A DNA stretch of 64,000 bases from Streptomyces luomodiensis (GCF_031679605.1 NZ_CP117522.1:7502001-7566000); one strand, 5' to 3'. Shown: positions 34,167 to 45,453, counted from the stretch's first letter. Notes: a model not told the origin generated them from the letters alone. Numbers and translations are program-made.

Positions 34167-34745
34167 TCAGATCGCGGTGCCGGTCGGCTTGCGGCGGCGC
34201 AGGGCGTAGGCGCCCGCGCCCAGGCCACCGAGGAGCAGGACCGACCCGGCGGCCATGCCGCTGCCCGTGGTGGCCATGCCGCCACCACCGGTGTGGACGC
34301 CACCACGCGGCTTCTCGCCCTTCTCGTGGTCCTTCCACGAGCCGCCGGACCACTCGTGGTCGTCCTTCTTGCCGGACCACTCGTGCTCGCGCTCCTCCTT
34401 GCCGTGGCCGGACCAGTCGCGCTCGTCCTCGTCCTTGTCCCGGCCGGACCAGTCGCTCTCGTGCTCCTCCTTGCGCGGCTCCTCCTTGCCGTGCTCTTCC
34501 TTGCCCTGCTCTTCCTTGCCGTGCTCTTCCTTGCCCTGCTCTTCCTTGCCGTGCTCTTCCCGGTCCTTGTCCTTCCAGGAGCTGCCGCCCTGGCCGTAGC
34601 CGTCCTCGGAGGACTCCTGGCTGCTCGAGTACCCACCGTGACCGCCCGGGTCCGAGACGTCGGCGGCGAACGCGGCGGCGGGGGCGCCCAGGGTCAGGGT
34701 GGCGGCGATCGCCGCCCCGGTGAAGAGTGCGCGAGTAGATCGCAT
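34167..34745 (-). CDS. Secreted Lys/Glu-rich surface protein, probable sortase substrate
   Basis: A 192-residue protein. Signal peptide MRSTRALFTGAAIAATLTLG is cleaved near AFA-AD. The mature part is strongly charged, with repeats of HGKEEQGKEE (30-bp unit, residues ~70-95) and DWSG/EWSG blocks. The C-terminus has MATTGSG, a hydrophobic helix (AAGSVLLLGGLGAGAYAL) and a basic tail RRRK, the layout of a cell-wall sorting signal, although MATTG deviates from LPXTG/LAXTG. The adjacent sortase is the obvious candidate to process it. No enzymatic domain is seen. Confidence 0.82.
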   Translation of the reverse strand: MRSTRALFTGAAIAATLTLGAPAAAFAADVSDPGGHGGYSSSQESSEDGYGQGGSSWKDKDREEHGKEEQGKEEHGKEEQGKEEHGKEEPRKEEHESDWSGRDKDEDERDWSGHGKEEREHEWSGKKDDHEWSGGSWKDHEKGEKPRGGVHTGGGGMATTGSGMAAGSVLLLGGLGAGAYALRRRKPTGTAI

Positions 34746-35151
34746 GAGTCATTCCTTCCGGCGCCGTCGCGATACTGACTATTTGCCAGATAAAGGGATC
34801 GCAGCGGCGTCTCATCCACCGTCAGCGAAGAGGACGCCCCCTGCCACTCGGCACGGCCCGCTATCTGCCGGGTTGTAAGCCCTCTGGGTGGAGATAAGCG
34901 CAATGATCACTCATTCGCCGCGCGAACGGGCTGATGCCGTGTCACCGGCTCGGCGGATATCCATCCGATGAGCCCAGTAGTGTGCCCAGTGCGCCCGCTG
35001 AAACGGAAATCCGAGTGCGCGTACGAAAAGGGGCCGCCGGGGGAGTGGAAACTCCCTCAGCGGCCCCGGGGTGCGGGCGATTCGGTTCGGCGGCACCATG
35101 AACCCGGCGGTTTCCGGGTGGATATGGCGCCCGGGTCCGGTGTGCTCCGCA
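34746..35151. other. 406-bp non-coding gap with pigment-cluster terminator
   Basis: No gene is seen. The left part must hold the promoter of the surface protein gene (A/T-richer stretch around 34770-34800). The right part holds the hairpin at 35030-35067 described separately. Confidence 0.6.
35030..35067 (-). terminator. Rho-independent-like terminator of the spore pigment operon
   Basis: A 17-bp stem (one mismatch, one G-T pair; outer arm GGGGCCGC/GCGGCCCC) closed by a GGAA tetraloop. On the minus strand it is followed by CTTTTCG, a short T-tract. It lies 85 bp after the stop of the last pigment gene. Confidence 0.8.
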
Positions 35152-36207
<1,056 letters not shown>

Positions 36208-36208
<1 letters not shown>

Positions 36209-37458
36209 CAGTAATCTCCTTCCGGTCCGCGGAGCACGAGCGCCGCGTTGCATCCCATGAGCCCTCGGCTGAGCACCAGCGCCGTCCGCAGTTCGGCGGG
36301 TCGGGAGCTGCGGGTGACGAGGTCGAGGTCATGGCAGACGTCGGTGACGTACGGGGTCGGGGGCACCACCCGGTGCTCCATGGAGAGCACCGCGGCCACC
36401 ACGTCCAGCGTGGGGGCCGCGCAGTGCACCCGGCCGAAGCCGGCCTTCGGCGCGGTCACCGGGACCCGGGTGCCGTGCGGCCCCAGGGCGTCGGCGATCG
36501 CCAGCGCCTCGGCGCGGTCCGCCTCGGGCACCCCCAGCGCGTCGGCGAACACCACGTCGATCTCCTCGGGCGCGCACTCCGCGTCCTCCAGGGCGACCCG
36601 GATGGCCTGGGCCAGCCCCTCCCGGGACCGCTCCCACCGGGACGCCCCGGTGAAGGTCGAGCCGTAGCCGGCGATGAAGCCCCGGATGCGCACCCCGCGA
36701 CGCCGGGCGGCCCCCTCCTCCTCCACCACCAGCATCGCCCCGCCCTCCCCGGGCGCGAATCCGCAGGCGTCCTCGGTGAACGGCAGATAGGCCCGGCCCG
36801 CGTCACGGGCCCGGCTCACCTCGTCCCACCCGAGCATGCAGACGACGGAGTACGGCGCCAGCGACGCCTCGGACGCGCCCGCGACCATCGCGTCCGCCCC
36901 CCGCCGGATGGACCGGCGGGCGTGCGCGAGCGCGTCCAGACCGCCGGCCTCGTCGTTGGCCACCACCCCGCAGGGTCCCTTGAACCCGCCCCGGATGGAG
37001 ACCTGGCCGGTGCTGGCCGCGTAGAACCACGCGATGGACTGGTACGGGCCCACATGGCGCGGCCCCTTGCCGTACAGCTGCTGGAGCTCGCGCTGGCCGA
37101 ACTCACCACCTCCGGAACCGGCGGCGGTCACCACGCCCACGGCGAATGGCGACATGTCGTCCACCGGCAGCCGGGCGTCCTCCAGTGCGAGATCGGCCGA
37201 GGCCATCGCGAAGTGGGTGAAGCGGTCGGTCTGGACCAGGAACCGCTCCTCGATCATCGAAGCCGGATCGAAGCCGCGGACCTGGCCCGCGATCCGGACC
37301 GGGAAGTGCTCACTGCCCTCACGGGAGAGCCGGTCCAGGAAGGTGATCCCCTCCCGGGTCGCCTTCCAGAAGGCATCGGTGCCCACCCCGTTCGGGGCGA
37401 TCACACCGATGCCCGTCACGGCCGCACCCCGGTTCCGGGTGTTCATCGCGGCGTTCAT
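36208..37458 (-). CDS. whiE-ORFIV: Spore pigment chain length factor / KS-beta (whiE ORFIV)
   Basis: A 416-residue ketosynthase-like subunit without a catalytic Cys. The aligned position is Glu170 in [13 protein letters not shown], where many antibiotic chain length factors carry Gln. It pairs with KS-alpha and sets chain length (WhiE makes a long, ~C24 chain). ATG 37458 overlaps the KS-alpha stop by four bases. The usual KS fold motifs are otherwise intact ([20 protein letters not shown]). Confidence 0.94.
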
Positions 37459-38723
37459 GCCACCCTCCCGTCCGCCCGGCTCAGCACCACCGCCGACTGG
37501 AAGCCGCCGAACCCGCTGCCCACCGACAGCACATGGCGCAGCGGGAGGGCGCGGGCGGTGCGCGGGACGTAGTCGAGATCGCATTCGGGGTCGGGGGTCT
37601 CGTAGTTGGCCGTCGGCGGCACCACGCCATGGGCGAGGGCCAGGGCGCAGGCGACCACCTCGATGGCGCCGATCGCCCCCAGCGAGTGGCCCACCATGGA
37701 CTTGATCGAGCTCATGGGGGTCCGGTACGCGTGCTCGCCCAGGGACCGTTTCACCGCCGCCGTCTCGTGCCGGTCGTTCTGCTTGGTGCCCGAGCCGTGC
37801 GCGTTGACGTAGTCCACGTCGGAGCTGTTGACGCGGGCGTGGCCGAGGGCGTGGTCGATCGCCTCGGACATCTCCAGCCCCTCCCGGGTCAGACCGGTCA
37901 TGTGGTACGCGTTGCCATAGGTGGCGAACCCCCGGAACTCGCAGTAGGCCCGCGCCCCCCGGGCCCGCGCGTGCTCCAGCTCCTCCAGCACCAGCACGGC
38001 GGCGCCCTCACCGAGGACGAAACCGTCCCGGTGGGCGTCGAACGGCCGGGAGGCGGTGGCCGCGTTGTCGTTGTTCGCCGAGGTGGCCTTGATCGAGTCG
38101 AAGCAGGCCACCGTCAGCGGGGTGATCGGCGAGTCCGCGGCCCCGGCGATGCACACATCGGCCCGCCGCTCCTCGATCGCCTGGAAGGCGTAACCGATCG
38201 CGTCCAGACCGGAGGTGCAGCCGGTGGAGACGGACTGCACCGGGCCCTGCGCCCCGGTCAGCTCCGCCACTCCGGAGGACAGCGCGCTCGGTGAGAACGC
38301 GTGCTGGAGATGCGGACCGGCCTTGCGGTGGTCCACGTCCCAGTGCTCACCGGCGTCGCTGACCTTGACGTAGTCCTGCTCCAGCCGGGTGGACGCGGCG
38401 ACCGCGCTGCCCAGCGAAACCCCTATCCGCCAGGGGTTGATCGCCTGGAGGTCGAGACCCGAGTCCCGGACCGCCTCCTGCGCCGCCACCAGGGCGAACT
38501 GCACATAGCGGTCGGAGCGTTCGATCTGCTCGAAGCTCAGACCGCAGGCCACCGGGTCGAAGTCGCATTCGGCGGCGATCCGGGAGCGGAACCGCTCCGC
38601 GTCGAAGAGGGTGATGTTGCGGGTGGCCGTACGGCCCGCGGTGAGCATGTCCCAGAACGCCGGAACGCCCAAGCCCCCGGGGGCGACGATGCCGAGCCCG
38701 GTGACCACCACTCGTCGGGTCAC
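37455..38723 (-). CDS. whiE-ORFIII: Spore pigment ketosynthase alpha (whiE ORFIII)
   Basis: A 422-residue type II beta-ketoacyl synthase. The active site is complete: Cys169 ([10 protein letters not shown]), His309 ([11 protein letters not shown]), Lys341 and His346 ([11 protein letters not shown]), at the same numbering as the actinorhodin KS. It catalyses decarboxylative condensation of malonyl units on the ACP. GTG 38723 overlaps the cupin stop (GTGA). Length and context match the whiE/sch/cur spore pigment synthases. Confidence 0.96.
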   Translation of the reverse strand: MTRRVVVTGLGIVAPGGLGVPAFWDMLTAGRTATRNITLFDAERFRSRIAAECDFDPVACGLSFEQIERSDRYVQFALVAAQEAVRDSGLDLQAINPWRIGVSLGSAVAASTRLEQDYVKVSDAGEHWDVDHRKAGPHLQHAFSPSALSSGVAELTGAQGPVQSVSTGCTSGLDAIGYAFQAIEERRADVCIAGAADSPITPLTVACFDSIKATSANNDNAATASRPFDAHRDGFVLGEGAAVLVLEELEHARARGARAYCEFRGFATYGNAYHMTGLTREGLEMSEAIDHALGHARVNSSDVDYVNAHGSGTKQNDRHETAAVKRSLGEHAYRTPMSSIKSMVGHSLGAIGAIEVVACALALAHGVVPPTANYETPDPECDLDYVPRTARALPLRHVLSVGSGFGGFQSAVVLSRADGRVA

Positions 38724-39127
38724 GACGCCGCCTCGGCGGGTTCGGCGGCCTCCGTGTCCACGTGACCGAGCTCGGGGCGCGGCGCCAGGGGCCCGAGGTG
38801 GAAGACCATCCGGGCCTCGGTGTCCCCCACGTTGCGGAACCGGTGCCGCATGTTGATGGGGATCAGGATCGCCTGGTCGGGGCGGAGCGGATGCGCCGTG
38901 CCGTCCAGGTCCACCTCCACCTCGCCGCACACGAGGTACACGAACTCCTCGGAGTACGGGTGGTAGTGCTCGGCGACCCGTTCACCGGGTCCCACGATGG
39001 CCATCCCCATGAAGCCGCTCGTGGCACCCGCCAGGCTCGGGGTGAGCATGGCGCGCACGTCACCACCGCGTCGGCGGTTGGGGGCGACCGCGGCGAGGTC
39101 GACGATGTGAGGGGACTGCGTGGTCAT
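38720..39127 (-). CDS. whiE-ORFII: Spore pigment cupin protein (whiE ORFII)
   Basis: A 135-residue single-domain cupin. Metal-ligand motif [17 protein letters not shown] and the second motif [20 protein letters not shown] fit the RmlC-like family. In whiE/sch clusters this protein precedes the KS gene and may help ring formation or oxidation, though its reaction is not settled. GGAGG lies eight bases before the ATG. A GA-rich short-repeat stretch separates it from ORFI. Confidence 0.93.
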   Translation of the reverse strand: MTTQSPHIVDLAAVAPNRRRGGDVRAMLTPSLAGATSGFMGMAIVGPGERVAEHYHPYSEEFVYLVCGEVEVDLDGTAHPLRPDQAILIPINMRHRFRNVGDTEARMVFHLGPLAPRPELGHVDTEAAEPAEAAS

Positions 39128-39169
39128 GATGAGTTCCTCCAGGTAGCGTCGCGCGGTCCGCGCCACGGG

Positions 39170-39268
39170 GTGGAAAACGGGGGAAGCGGGAGAAGCGGCG
39201 GGGAAGCGGGGCGAGGGGCGAGGGCGAAGGGCGAGGGGTGGACGGGACGGAACGGGACGGGACGGGAC
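39170..39268. repeat. Short GA-rich repeats between pigment ORFI and ORFII
   Basis: The gap between the two pigment genes is strand-asymmetric: runs of GGGGCGAGGG, GGGAAGCGG and four copies of the pentamer GGGAC (39240-39268) on the plus strand, hence pyrimidine-rich in the pigment mRNA leader direction. No gene. Confidence 0.7.
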
Positions 39269-39269
39269 G

Positions 39270-40448
39270 TCAGTGGTCCGCCGCTCGGCGGTCGGTGACC
39301 GGGGTCATGTCGCAGTCGGCGAGGAAGCGGCGCAGCCCGTCGTCCACGGACAGGTCGATCGCCGCCCCCTCCGCCCCGAGGTCGAGCAACCGGCCCAGCA
39401 CGGCGGCCGCCCGCCGTCCGCTGACACCGGCCGCCATGGCGGGGTTCCGGTCCAGCGGCACATTCAGATCCACCAGCCGGACCACGATGTCGTCACGCTG
39501 GAAGATGGTGCTGCTCAGCAGGGTCCTGGCGGACTGCTCCGCGGCCACCTCCCGGTTCACCGCCAGCTCGTCCTGGCGCGCCAGCAAGCTGGCCACCGCG
39601 GGTCCGCAGCCGGCCTTGACCGGGTAGAGCAGGGCGTGCCGGTGGACGTCCTCGGTGGGGCGCGGCCCGGCGGCCGTCATGTGGTGGACCACCGGGAGGG
39701 AGGCGCGGGCGAAGAACTCCCGTGCCGAGGCGGGGTCGTCGAGGTTGCGGTCCTCCTCCAGATACGGGTTGATGGCCTCCTCGACCGCCCTGATCTCCGG
39801 CTGCCGGGCCACGAACCGCAGCGCCGCGGTCAGATCCCCCTTGATCTCCACCGCCCGCACCACACGGTTGCCCCCCATGAACACGGAGGTGCGCACCAGC
39901 TCGGTGGTCTCGTCGACCCGCGCCTGGGGCGAGGCGTAATCGGCGAGGAGCTTGGCGACGGCGTCCTCGCTGCCGGGCTGCACCGTGAAGGTGAGCGCCT
40001 GCCGGACCAGCCCGTCGCCGACCCGCAGCGCGGCCTCCACCCCACGGGTGGTGACATCGACCGGCGCCGATCCGGCGGTCAGCGTCTCCCGCAGGATGCT
40101 GAACCGCAGCGAGCGGGTGTCCTCCACACATCCGTGGAAGGGCTTGACCATCTCCCGGTGCGCGGGGCTGTCCACCCAGGCCAGGAACGGAGGGGCGCTT
40201 TCCCACTCGCTGGTGATCAGCCATTGCGAGGGGTTCTCGATCGACTGGCACAGCTGGTCGCTGATGTGCCCGGGTACCGCGGCCACCTGCTGCGACAGCT
40301 GATCGTAGGCACGCAGAAAGCGCTGCTCGGCACCGCTGTTGACCTGCACCAGCAACACGACGCGCAACCTGGTGTCGGTGAGAGCGGATTCCACGGTCGT
40401 CGGTGTCTGATCCGCCGTGGCATCCGGCATCTCGGACAGGGTGCTCAT
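39270..40448 (-). CDS. whiE-ORFI: SchA/CurD-like spore pigment protein (whiE ORFI)
   Basis: A 392-residue protein made of repeated ferredoxin-like (antibiotic-monooxygenase/dimeric alpha-beta barrel) modules, e.g. [20 protein letters not shown] and a second [19 protein letters not shown]. This is the SchA/CurD family, always found with spore pigment synthases; its exact step is unproven. AAGGAG lies six bases before ATG 40448. It is the promoter-proximal gene of the minus-strand operon, facing ORFVIII across a 165-bp divergent gap. Confidence 0.92.
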   Translation of the reverse strand: MSTLSEMPDATADQTPTTVESALTDTRLRVVLLVQVNSGAEQRFLRAYDQLSQQVAAVPGHISDQLCQSIENPSQWLITSEWESAPPFLAWVDSPAHREMVKPFHGCVEDTRSLRFSILRETLTAGSAPVDVTTRGVEAALRVGDGLVRQALTFTVQPGSEDAVAKLLADYASPQARVDETTELVRTSVFMGGNRVVRAVEIKGDLTAALRFVARQPEIRAVEEAINPYLEEDRNLDDPASAREFFARASLPVVHHMTAAGPRPTEDVHRHALLYPVKAGCGPAVASLLARQDELAVNREVAAEQSARTLLSSTIFQRDDIVVRLVDLNVPLDRNPAMAAGVSGRRAAAVLGRLLDLGAEGAAIDLSVDDGLRRFLADCDMTPVTDRRAADH

Positions 40449-40613
40449 ATTCCACTCCTTATCTCGCGGGCGGGTCCTTCCGGGCATCGAGGACACCCGC
40501 CCGTTAGACGATCGTGGAGTGCTCCCACCAATGGCGCGAGATATGTGAGCCATCCGAGCGAACGCCTGGTCGGCGCATCGGAAGGGCCCGGAAGCACCGG
40601 GCATAGCAGCACA
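40449..40613. promoter_or_regulatory. Divergent promoter region of the spore pigment cluster
   Basis: 165 bp between ORFI (minus) and ORFVIII (plus). By position it equals the whiEP1/whiEP2 region of S. coelicolor, where P2 (ORFVIII) depends on sigma-F. I do not see a clear sigma-F/B-like GGGTA box here, so the promoter elements are not placed. Confidence 0.6.
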
Positions 40614-42251
40614 ATGAACCGTCTTCCCGACAATGCTGAGCGTGTGCCCGTCCTCATCGCGGGCGGCTCCCTGGTGGGCCTGTCCGCCTCACTGTTCCTG
40701 GGCCGACTGGGGATCGGTCATCTGCTGGTCGAGAAACACCCGCGCACCTCGCACCACCCGCGCGGACGGGGGAACAACATTCGCACGATGGAGCTGTTCC
40801 GCACCGCCGGAGTGGAGCCCGCGATCCGCGAGGCCGCGTCCGTCCTGGCCGACAACCACGGAATCCTCCAGACGCCGTCCCTCACCGGTACGGAGGGCAA
40901 CTGGCTCTTCCGGGAACTGGACCCGGACGGCAGAGCCGCCCGGATCAGCCCCTCCGGATGGTGCCTGTGCAGCCAGAACGACCTGGAGCCGGTGCTGCTG
41001 GGCGCCACCCGGGGACTCGGTGGCGAGGTGCGGTTCTCCACCGAGCTGATCTCCTTCGAGCAGGACGCGGACGGGGTCACCGCCGTGCTCCTGGACCGCA
41101 GGTCCGAGCGGCGCTCCACGGTCCGCGCCGACTACCTCATCGCCGCCGACGGCCCGCGCAGCCCGGTGCGCCGGGCGCTCGGCATCGGGCAGAGCGGACG
41201 CGGCGAGCTCTTCCACAACGTGTCCATCACCTTCCGCGCCAAGCGGCTCGCGGACGCGGTCGGGGACCGCCACTTCATCGCCTGCTACCTCACCAACCCG
41301 GAGGCCGACGGGGCCCTGCTGCCCGTCGACAACCAGGAGCAGTGGGTCTTCCACGCCCCCTGGCACCCCGAGCACGGCGAGCCGCTGGAGGCGTTCACCG
41401 ACGAGCGCTGCGCCCAGCACATCCGCACCGCCGTCGGCATGCCCGACCTGGAGGTCGAGGTCACCGGAAAGGCGCCCTGGCATGCCGCCGAGCGAGTGGC
41501 GGACCAGTACTCCGACGGCCGGGTCTTCCTCGCCGGGGACTCCGCGCACGAGATGTCCCCCACCGGCGCCTTCGGCTCCAACACCGGTATCCAGGACGCC
41601 CACAACCTGGCGTGGAAGATCGCCGCCGTGCTCGGCGGCTGGGCCGGCCCCGGCCTGCTGGAGACCTACGGCACGGAGCGGCGGCCGGTCGCCCAGGCCA
41701 CCAGCGCCCGCGCCGCCGCCCGTTCGGCCGAGCACAGCCACCCCGGCTACTCGGCACCGGCCACCGAGGGCCCGCAGAGCAATGTCATGGCCGTCGCCAT
41801 GGGCTACCGCTATGTGCGGGGCGCGGTCGTCGGCACCGACCCCACCGCCCCCTGCGTGCCCGAACGCTTCAGGGTCTCGGCCGAACCCGGCAACCGCGCC
41901 CCCCATATGTGGGTCCACCGCTGCGGTGTGCGGCTGTCCACCCTCGATCTGTACGAGCGCACCTGTGTGCTGCTCACCGGGCCGGGCGGTGCCTCCTGGT
42001 ACGAGGCGGGCCACCGCGCCGCCGACGCCCTCGGGGTGCCGCTGGACTGCTACCGGGTGGGCGAAGGACCGGACCACGAACTCGCCCCCGAACCGGGCGC
42101 GGACTGGGCCGAACTCCACGGCACCGCCCCCGACGGAGCGGTCCTCGTCCGCCCCGACGGCTTCGTCGCCTGGCGCGCGGAACGCTCGGTGCCGGACCCG
42201 GAAGCGGCGTTGACGCGGACCCTGCGAGAAGTACTGAACCTCACCCCCTGA
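40614..42251 (+). CDS. whiE-ORFVIII: Spore pigment FAD hydroxylase (whiE ORFVIII)
   Basis: A 545-residue flavoprotein aromatic hydroxylase. FAD site AGGSLVGLSASLFLGRLG at the N-terminus, DG motif (LIAADGPRSPVRRALG) in the middle and the GDSAHEMSPTGAFGSNTG motif near residue 308 are all present; a thioredoxin-like C-terminal domain follows. It uses NAD(P)H and oxygen to hydroxylate the polyketide late in the pathway and is expressed divergently from the other pigment genes, as in S. coelicolor. Confidence 0.94.
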   Translation: MNRLPDNAERVPVLIAGGSLVGLSASLFLGRLGIGHLLVEKHPRTSHHPRGRGNNIRTMELFRTAGVEPAIREAASVLADNHGILQTPSLTGTEGNWLFRELDPDGRAARISPSGWCLCSQNDLEPVLLGATRGLGGEVRFSTELISFEQDADGVTAVLLDRRSERRSTVRADYLIAADGPRSPVRRALGIGQSGRGELFHNVSITFRAKRLADAVGDRHFIACYLTNPEADGALLPVDNQEQWVFHAPWHPEHGEPLEAFTDERCAQHIRTAVGMPDLEVEVTGKAPWHAAERVADQYSDGRVFLAGDSAHEMSPTGAFGSNTGIQDAHNLAWKIAAVLGGWAGPGLLETYGTERRPVAQATSARAAARSAEHSHPGYSAPATEGPQSNVMAVAMGYRYVRGAVVGTDPTAPCVPERFRVSAEPGNRAPHMWVHRCGVRLSTLDLYERTCVLLTGPGGASWYEAGHRAADALGVPLDCYRVGEGPDHELAPEPGADWAELHGTAPDGAVLVRPDGFVAWRAERSVPDPEAALTRTLREVLNLTP

Positions 42252-42735
42252 CCCCCGTCCCCCGGCCCCGCGCCTCCGTTTCCCCGGCCCCGCCGCCCCC
42301 GCGGGAGCGCTGCCGCGGCCACCGACCCGGCACGTGACCGGGCCCCGCGGCCCTCCGTCCCTGCGGGGGAGCCGTGTTGGGTGTCGGGCCGGGGCCACAG
42401 GGGCCAGCCGGGTCAGTCGCGCCAGCCGGGTTGGTCGGTCGGGTCGGCCCAGCCGGGCCAGTCGGGTTGGCCGGTCGGGCTGGCCGGGCCACGCGGGTCG
42501 GTCGGTCGGGTTGGTCGGGCCAGCCGGGCCACCGGGGCCAGACGGGCTAGCCGAGTTGGCCGGGCCACGATGGGTCGGCTGGGGCAGCCGGGTTGGTTGG
42601 GCCAGCCGGGTTGGCCGCGTCGGCTGCGTCGGCCGGGCCGGTCGGGCCACGACGGGTCGGTCGGGTCGGCTGGGGGGCGGAGGCCGGTGACATGGTCGGG
42701 GCGGGGGCAGCAGGGCTCCCGTCCCGGCGGCGGGG
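42252..42735. repeat. 484-bp gap rich in 9-10-bp GCCAGCCGGG-type repeats
   Basis: No gene. From about 42390 to 42670 the DNA is almost wholly made of short imperfect units (GGGCCAGCCGGGTTGG, TCGGTCGGG) in tandem. Translations are Pro/Arg/Gly/Thr-only, so coding is unlikely. It separates the pigment hydroxylase from the convergent DedA gene. Confidence 0.7.
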
Positions 42736-43416
42736 TCAGCCTGGGGCCTCGCTGTGGGCGTCGCCGGTGGTGCGGCGGCGCAGCCGCCGCCACAGTCCGG
42801 GGGCCGTGCTGATCACCACCGTCAGCACCACGGCCGCCGCCACCCCCTCCCACGGCTCGGGGAAGAGCGAGCCGCCCAGGATTCCGATCAGCTGATACGT
42901 CACCGCCCAGGCCAGCGCCGCGGGCCCGGCACCGCGCGCGAACCTGCGCAGTGGCCAGCGCGCCAGCAGACAGGCCAGCATCACCGGTATCCGCCCCGCC
43001 GGGATCAGCCGGGACAGCACCAGGACCGCCACCCCGTGCTCGTTCAGCCGGTCCCGCGCCTGGTCCAGCCGCTCCGGCGCCGCGTGGTCGTGAATCCGCT
43101 CCAGCCACCGCGAGCCGTTCTTCGAGCGCACTCCGCGCCGCCCGAGCCAGTACAGCATCACGTCCCCGCAGAAGGCCGCCAGCGCGGCCACCGCGAAGAC
43201 CACCAGCAGCGACAGCGGGGGAGCGGTCTGGTGGATGGCGACCACCGCCGCCGAGGAGACCACCGCCCCGGTGGGCACCACCGGCACCAGCGAGCCGAGC
43301 ACCACCAGCAGGAACAGCGAGGGATACCCCACCGCCTGCTGGGTCGACTCGGACGGCACACTGCGCGCCAAATCCGCCACGTTCGCCAAATCCGCCAAGC
43401 CCGCCAAAGCCCCCAT
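42736..43416 (-). CDS. DedA-family (SNARE-associated/VTT) membrane protein
   Basis: A 226-residue polytopic protein. Several membrane helices and the conserved VLSRLIPAGRIPVMLACLLA segment (the family R-x-x-P/G-x-R motif) mark the DedA/VTT family, which works in lipid scrambling and envelope homeostasis. The ATG overlaps the stop of the MBL gene by one base (TGATG), pointing to coupled translation. Confidence 0.88.
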   Translation of the reverse strand: MGALAGLADLANVADLARSVPSESTQQAVGYPSLFLLVVLGSLVPVVPTGAVVSSAAVVAIHQTAPPLSLLVVFAVAALAAFCGDVMLYWLGRRGVRSKNGSRWLERIHDHAAPERLDQARDRLNEHGVAVLVLSRLIPAGRIPVMLACLLARWPLRRFARGAGPAALAWAVTYQLIGILGGSLFPEPWEGVAAAVVLTVVISTAPGLWRRLRRRTTGDAHSEAPG

Positions 43417-44198
43417 CACCTGGCGGGCTCCAGCCGAACGCACTCCCCGTGCCCCAGCCGGTGCACCACCGCGTCGGGGGCCAGCCGCCCGGCGTGGCGT
43501 ACGAAGTCGTCGCCCGGGGCGTGGAATTCATGCGGCCGGATCGCGTCCATCCCGATCGGCCAGTACGTCCCGTAGTGCACCGGCACCGCGCAGCGCGCCC
43601 CCAGCCGCGCCAGCGCCTGTGCCGCGCGGCCCGGGTCGAGATGGCCGTGGCCGAGGTACGGCCCCCAGCCGCCCACCGGCAGCAGCGCCACCTCGCACGG
43701 GCCCACCGCCTCCGCCATCCGGTCGAACAGCCCGGTGTCCCCGGCGAAGTACGTGGTCGACTCGCCGCTCAGCACATAGCCCAGCGCGGGCACCCGGCTC
43801 GGCCCGTACGGCAGCCGCCGTCCGTCGTGCGCGGCCGGTACGGCCCGGATGCGCACCTCGCCGACCGTGCACACATCCCCCGGGGCCATCTCCGTCACCC
43901 GCAGCCCGCGCGCCGCCACCACCCGCCGCAGTCCGGGCACGGCACGCCCGGCCCCGCGCGGCACCACCAGCTGGGTGCCGGGCGCCAGCTTGGCCAGCGA
44001 GCCGAGGTGCAGATGGTCGGCGTGCAGATGGGAGACCAGGGCCACGTCGGCCACCGCCGCGGCGGCCGGCGGTACCGGGCCCCGGCGCCGCCGCAGATGG
44101 GCCAGGCGCCGTACGAAGAGCGGATCGGTCAGCACCCGCACCCCGGAGTCCCGCACGGTCGCGGTGGCGTGCCCCCACCAGGTGATCTCCACCGACAT
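43416..44198 (-). CDS. MBL-fold hydrolase (UlaG-like)
   Basis: A 260-residue metallo-beta-lactamase-fold enzyme. Metal motif VSHLHADHLHLG (H-x-H-x-D-H), then AHDGRRLPYG, YFAGDTGLFDRM and a C-terminal PVHYGTYWPIGMD. Relatives are UlaG-type lactonases or phosphodiesterases. GGAGG lies six bases before ATG 44198. It is coupled to dedA, hinting at phospholipid metabolism. It is shorter than, and lacks the N-terminal repeats of, the second MBL protein at 29-31 kb. Confidence 0.9.
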   Translation of the reverse strand: MSVEITWWGHATATVRDSGVRVLTDPLFVRRLAHLRRRRGPVPPAAAAVADVALVSHLHADHLHLGSLAKLAPGTQLVVPRGAGRAVPGLRRVVAARGLRVTEMAPGDVCTVGEVRIRAVPAAHDGRRLPYGPSRVPALGYVLSGESTTYFAGDTGLFDRMAEAVGPCEVALLPVGGWGPYLGHGHLDPGRAAQALARLGARCAVPVHYGTYWPIGMDAIRPHEFHAPGDDFVRHAGRLAPDAVVHRLGHGECVRLEPAR

Positions 44199-44401
44199 CT
44201 CCCGCCTCCGTCCCTCGGGCCGTCCAACCGATCCTCTCACCCCACCGGGCGGACCCGTCCGGGCGGCCCGGCGGGGTGGAAATTCCATGGACCGGCGGGC
44301 GGCGCGTACGCCACGATGACCGGTGGCCCAGCCGCCGCTGCTGCCCGCCGACGGTGAACCCCTTCAGCGGGACCGGGCGCGACAGAAAGCGAAGCATCCG
44401 T

Positions 44402-45427
44402 ATGAGCCGTGCGCTGCACCGGCGCGCCGTCGTCGCCGACGCCCACAACGACCTGCTGATAGCCGTCACCGCCCGCCCGCCGCACCGCTGGGCCGGCTAC
44501 TTCCGGGAGCGCTGGCTGCCCCAGCTGCGCGAGGGCGGGGTGGACCTCCAGGTGCTGCCGGTCTTCATCGACGACCGGTTCCGCCCCGAGGGCGCGCTGC
44601 GCGAGACGCTGCGGATGATCGAGTGCGCCCACACCCTCGCCGAGGGCAACGCCGATGAGGTACGGCTGTGTCTGGACGGCGACGACATCGACGCCGCGCT
44701 CGCCGAGGGCCGGATCGCGCTGGTGCTGGCGCTGGAGAGCGCCCCCGGGCTGGACGCCGATGTGGAGCTGTTCTCCACCGTGCACCGCCTCGGGGTGCGC
44801 ATCGCCTCGATCGCCCACTGGGGCCGTACCGCGCTGGCCGACGGCAGTGGTGAGGACGCCACCGGGAGCCGGCTCACCGAGGCCGGGGTCCGGGCGCTGC
44901 GCGAGATGGAGCGGCTGGGCATCCTCTTCGACGTCTCCCACCTGGGCGCCTCCGGGGTGGCCCATGTACTGGAGCTGGCCACCCGTCCCGTGCTGGCCAC
45001 CCACTCCTCCGCCCGCGCGCTGCTGGACCATCACCGCAACCTCACCGATGAGCAGTTGCGCGGGATCGCCGCGACCGGCGGCCTGGTGTGCGTGAACTTC
45101 CTCGGCGAGTTCCTGGCCACCGACCAGGCCGACCGCACGGTGGACCGGCTGGCCGACCACATCCTCCACATCGCGGAGGTCATCGGCGTCGACCGGGTGG
45201 GTCTCGGCCCGGACTTCATCAAGGAGGTCAGCGACGACACCACCCCGCCCTGCTGCGAGGACGTCGAGTACGCCCGACTGCTGGTCCCCGGCCTCGAAGG
45301 CCCCCGCGGACTGCCTCTGGTGACCGAGGCGCTGATCCGCGGGGGCCTTCCGGAGGCAGACGTCGAGAAGATCCTCGGCGGCAATGTGCTGGACATCTTC
45401 CGCAAGGAACTGGGCCGCCCCCGTTGA
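44402..45427 (+). CDS. M19 family membrane dipeptidase
   Basis: A 341-residue zinc dipeptidase (renal dipeptidase family). Metal ligands are seen in VVADAHNDLL, LALESAPG, LATHSSARALLDHHRN and LGPDFIKEV. Family members cleave dipeptides, including those with D-residues, and some hydrolyse beta-lactams. No signal peptide is evident. ATG 44402 is chosen because the homologous region begins there; the ribosome site is weak. The gene is followed by a 27-bp tandem repeat array. Confidence 0.92.
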   Translation: MSRALHRRAVVADAHNDLLIAVTARPPHRWAGYFRERWLPQLREGGVDLQVLPVFIDDRFRPEGALRETLRMIECAHTLAEGNADEVRLCLDGDDIDAALAEGRIALVLALESAPGLDADVELFSTVHRLGVRIASIAHWGRTALADGSGEDATGSRLTEAGVRALREMERLGILFDVSHLGASGVAHVLELATRPVLATHSSARALLDHHRNLTDEQLRGIAATGGLVCVNFLGEFLATDQADRTVDRLADHILHIAEVIGVDRVGLGPDFIKEVSDDTTPPCCEDVEYARLLVPGLEGPRGLPLVTEALIRGGLPEADVEKILGGNVLDIFRKELGRPR

Positions 45428-45453
45428 CACCCCCTTCCCCCGCCCGGCCCGAA

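Noticed and set aside
42241..42492. 83-codon minus-strand frame in the repeat gap
   Set aside because: The translation is Pro/Gly/Thr/Arg low complexity from the short DNA repeats.
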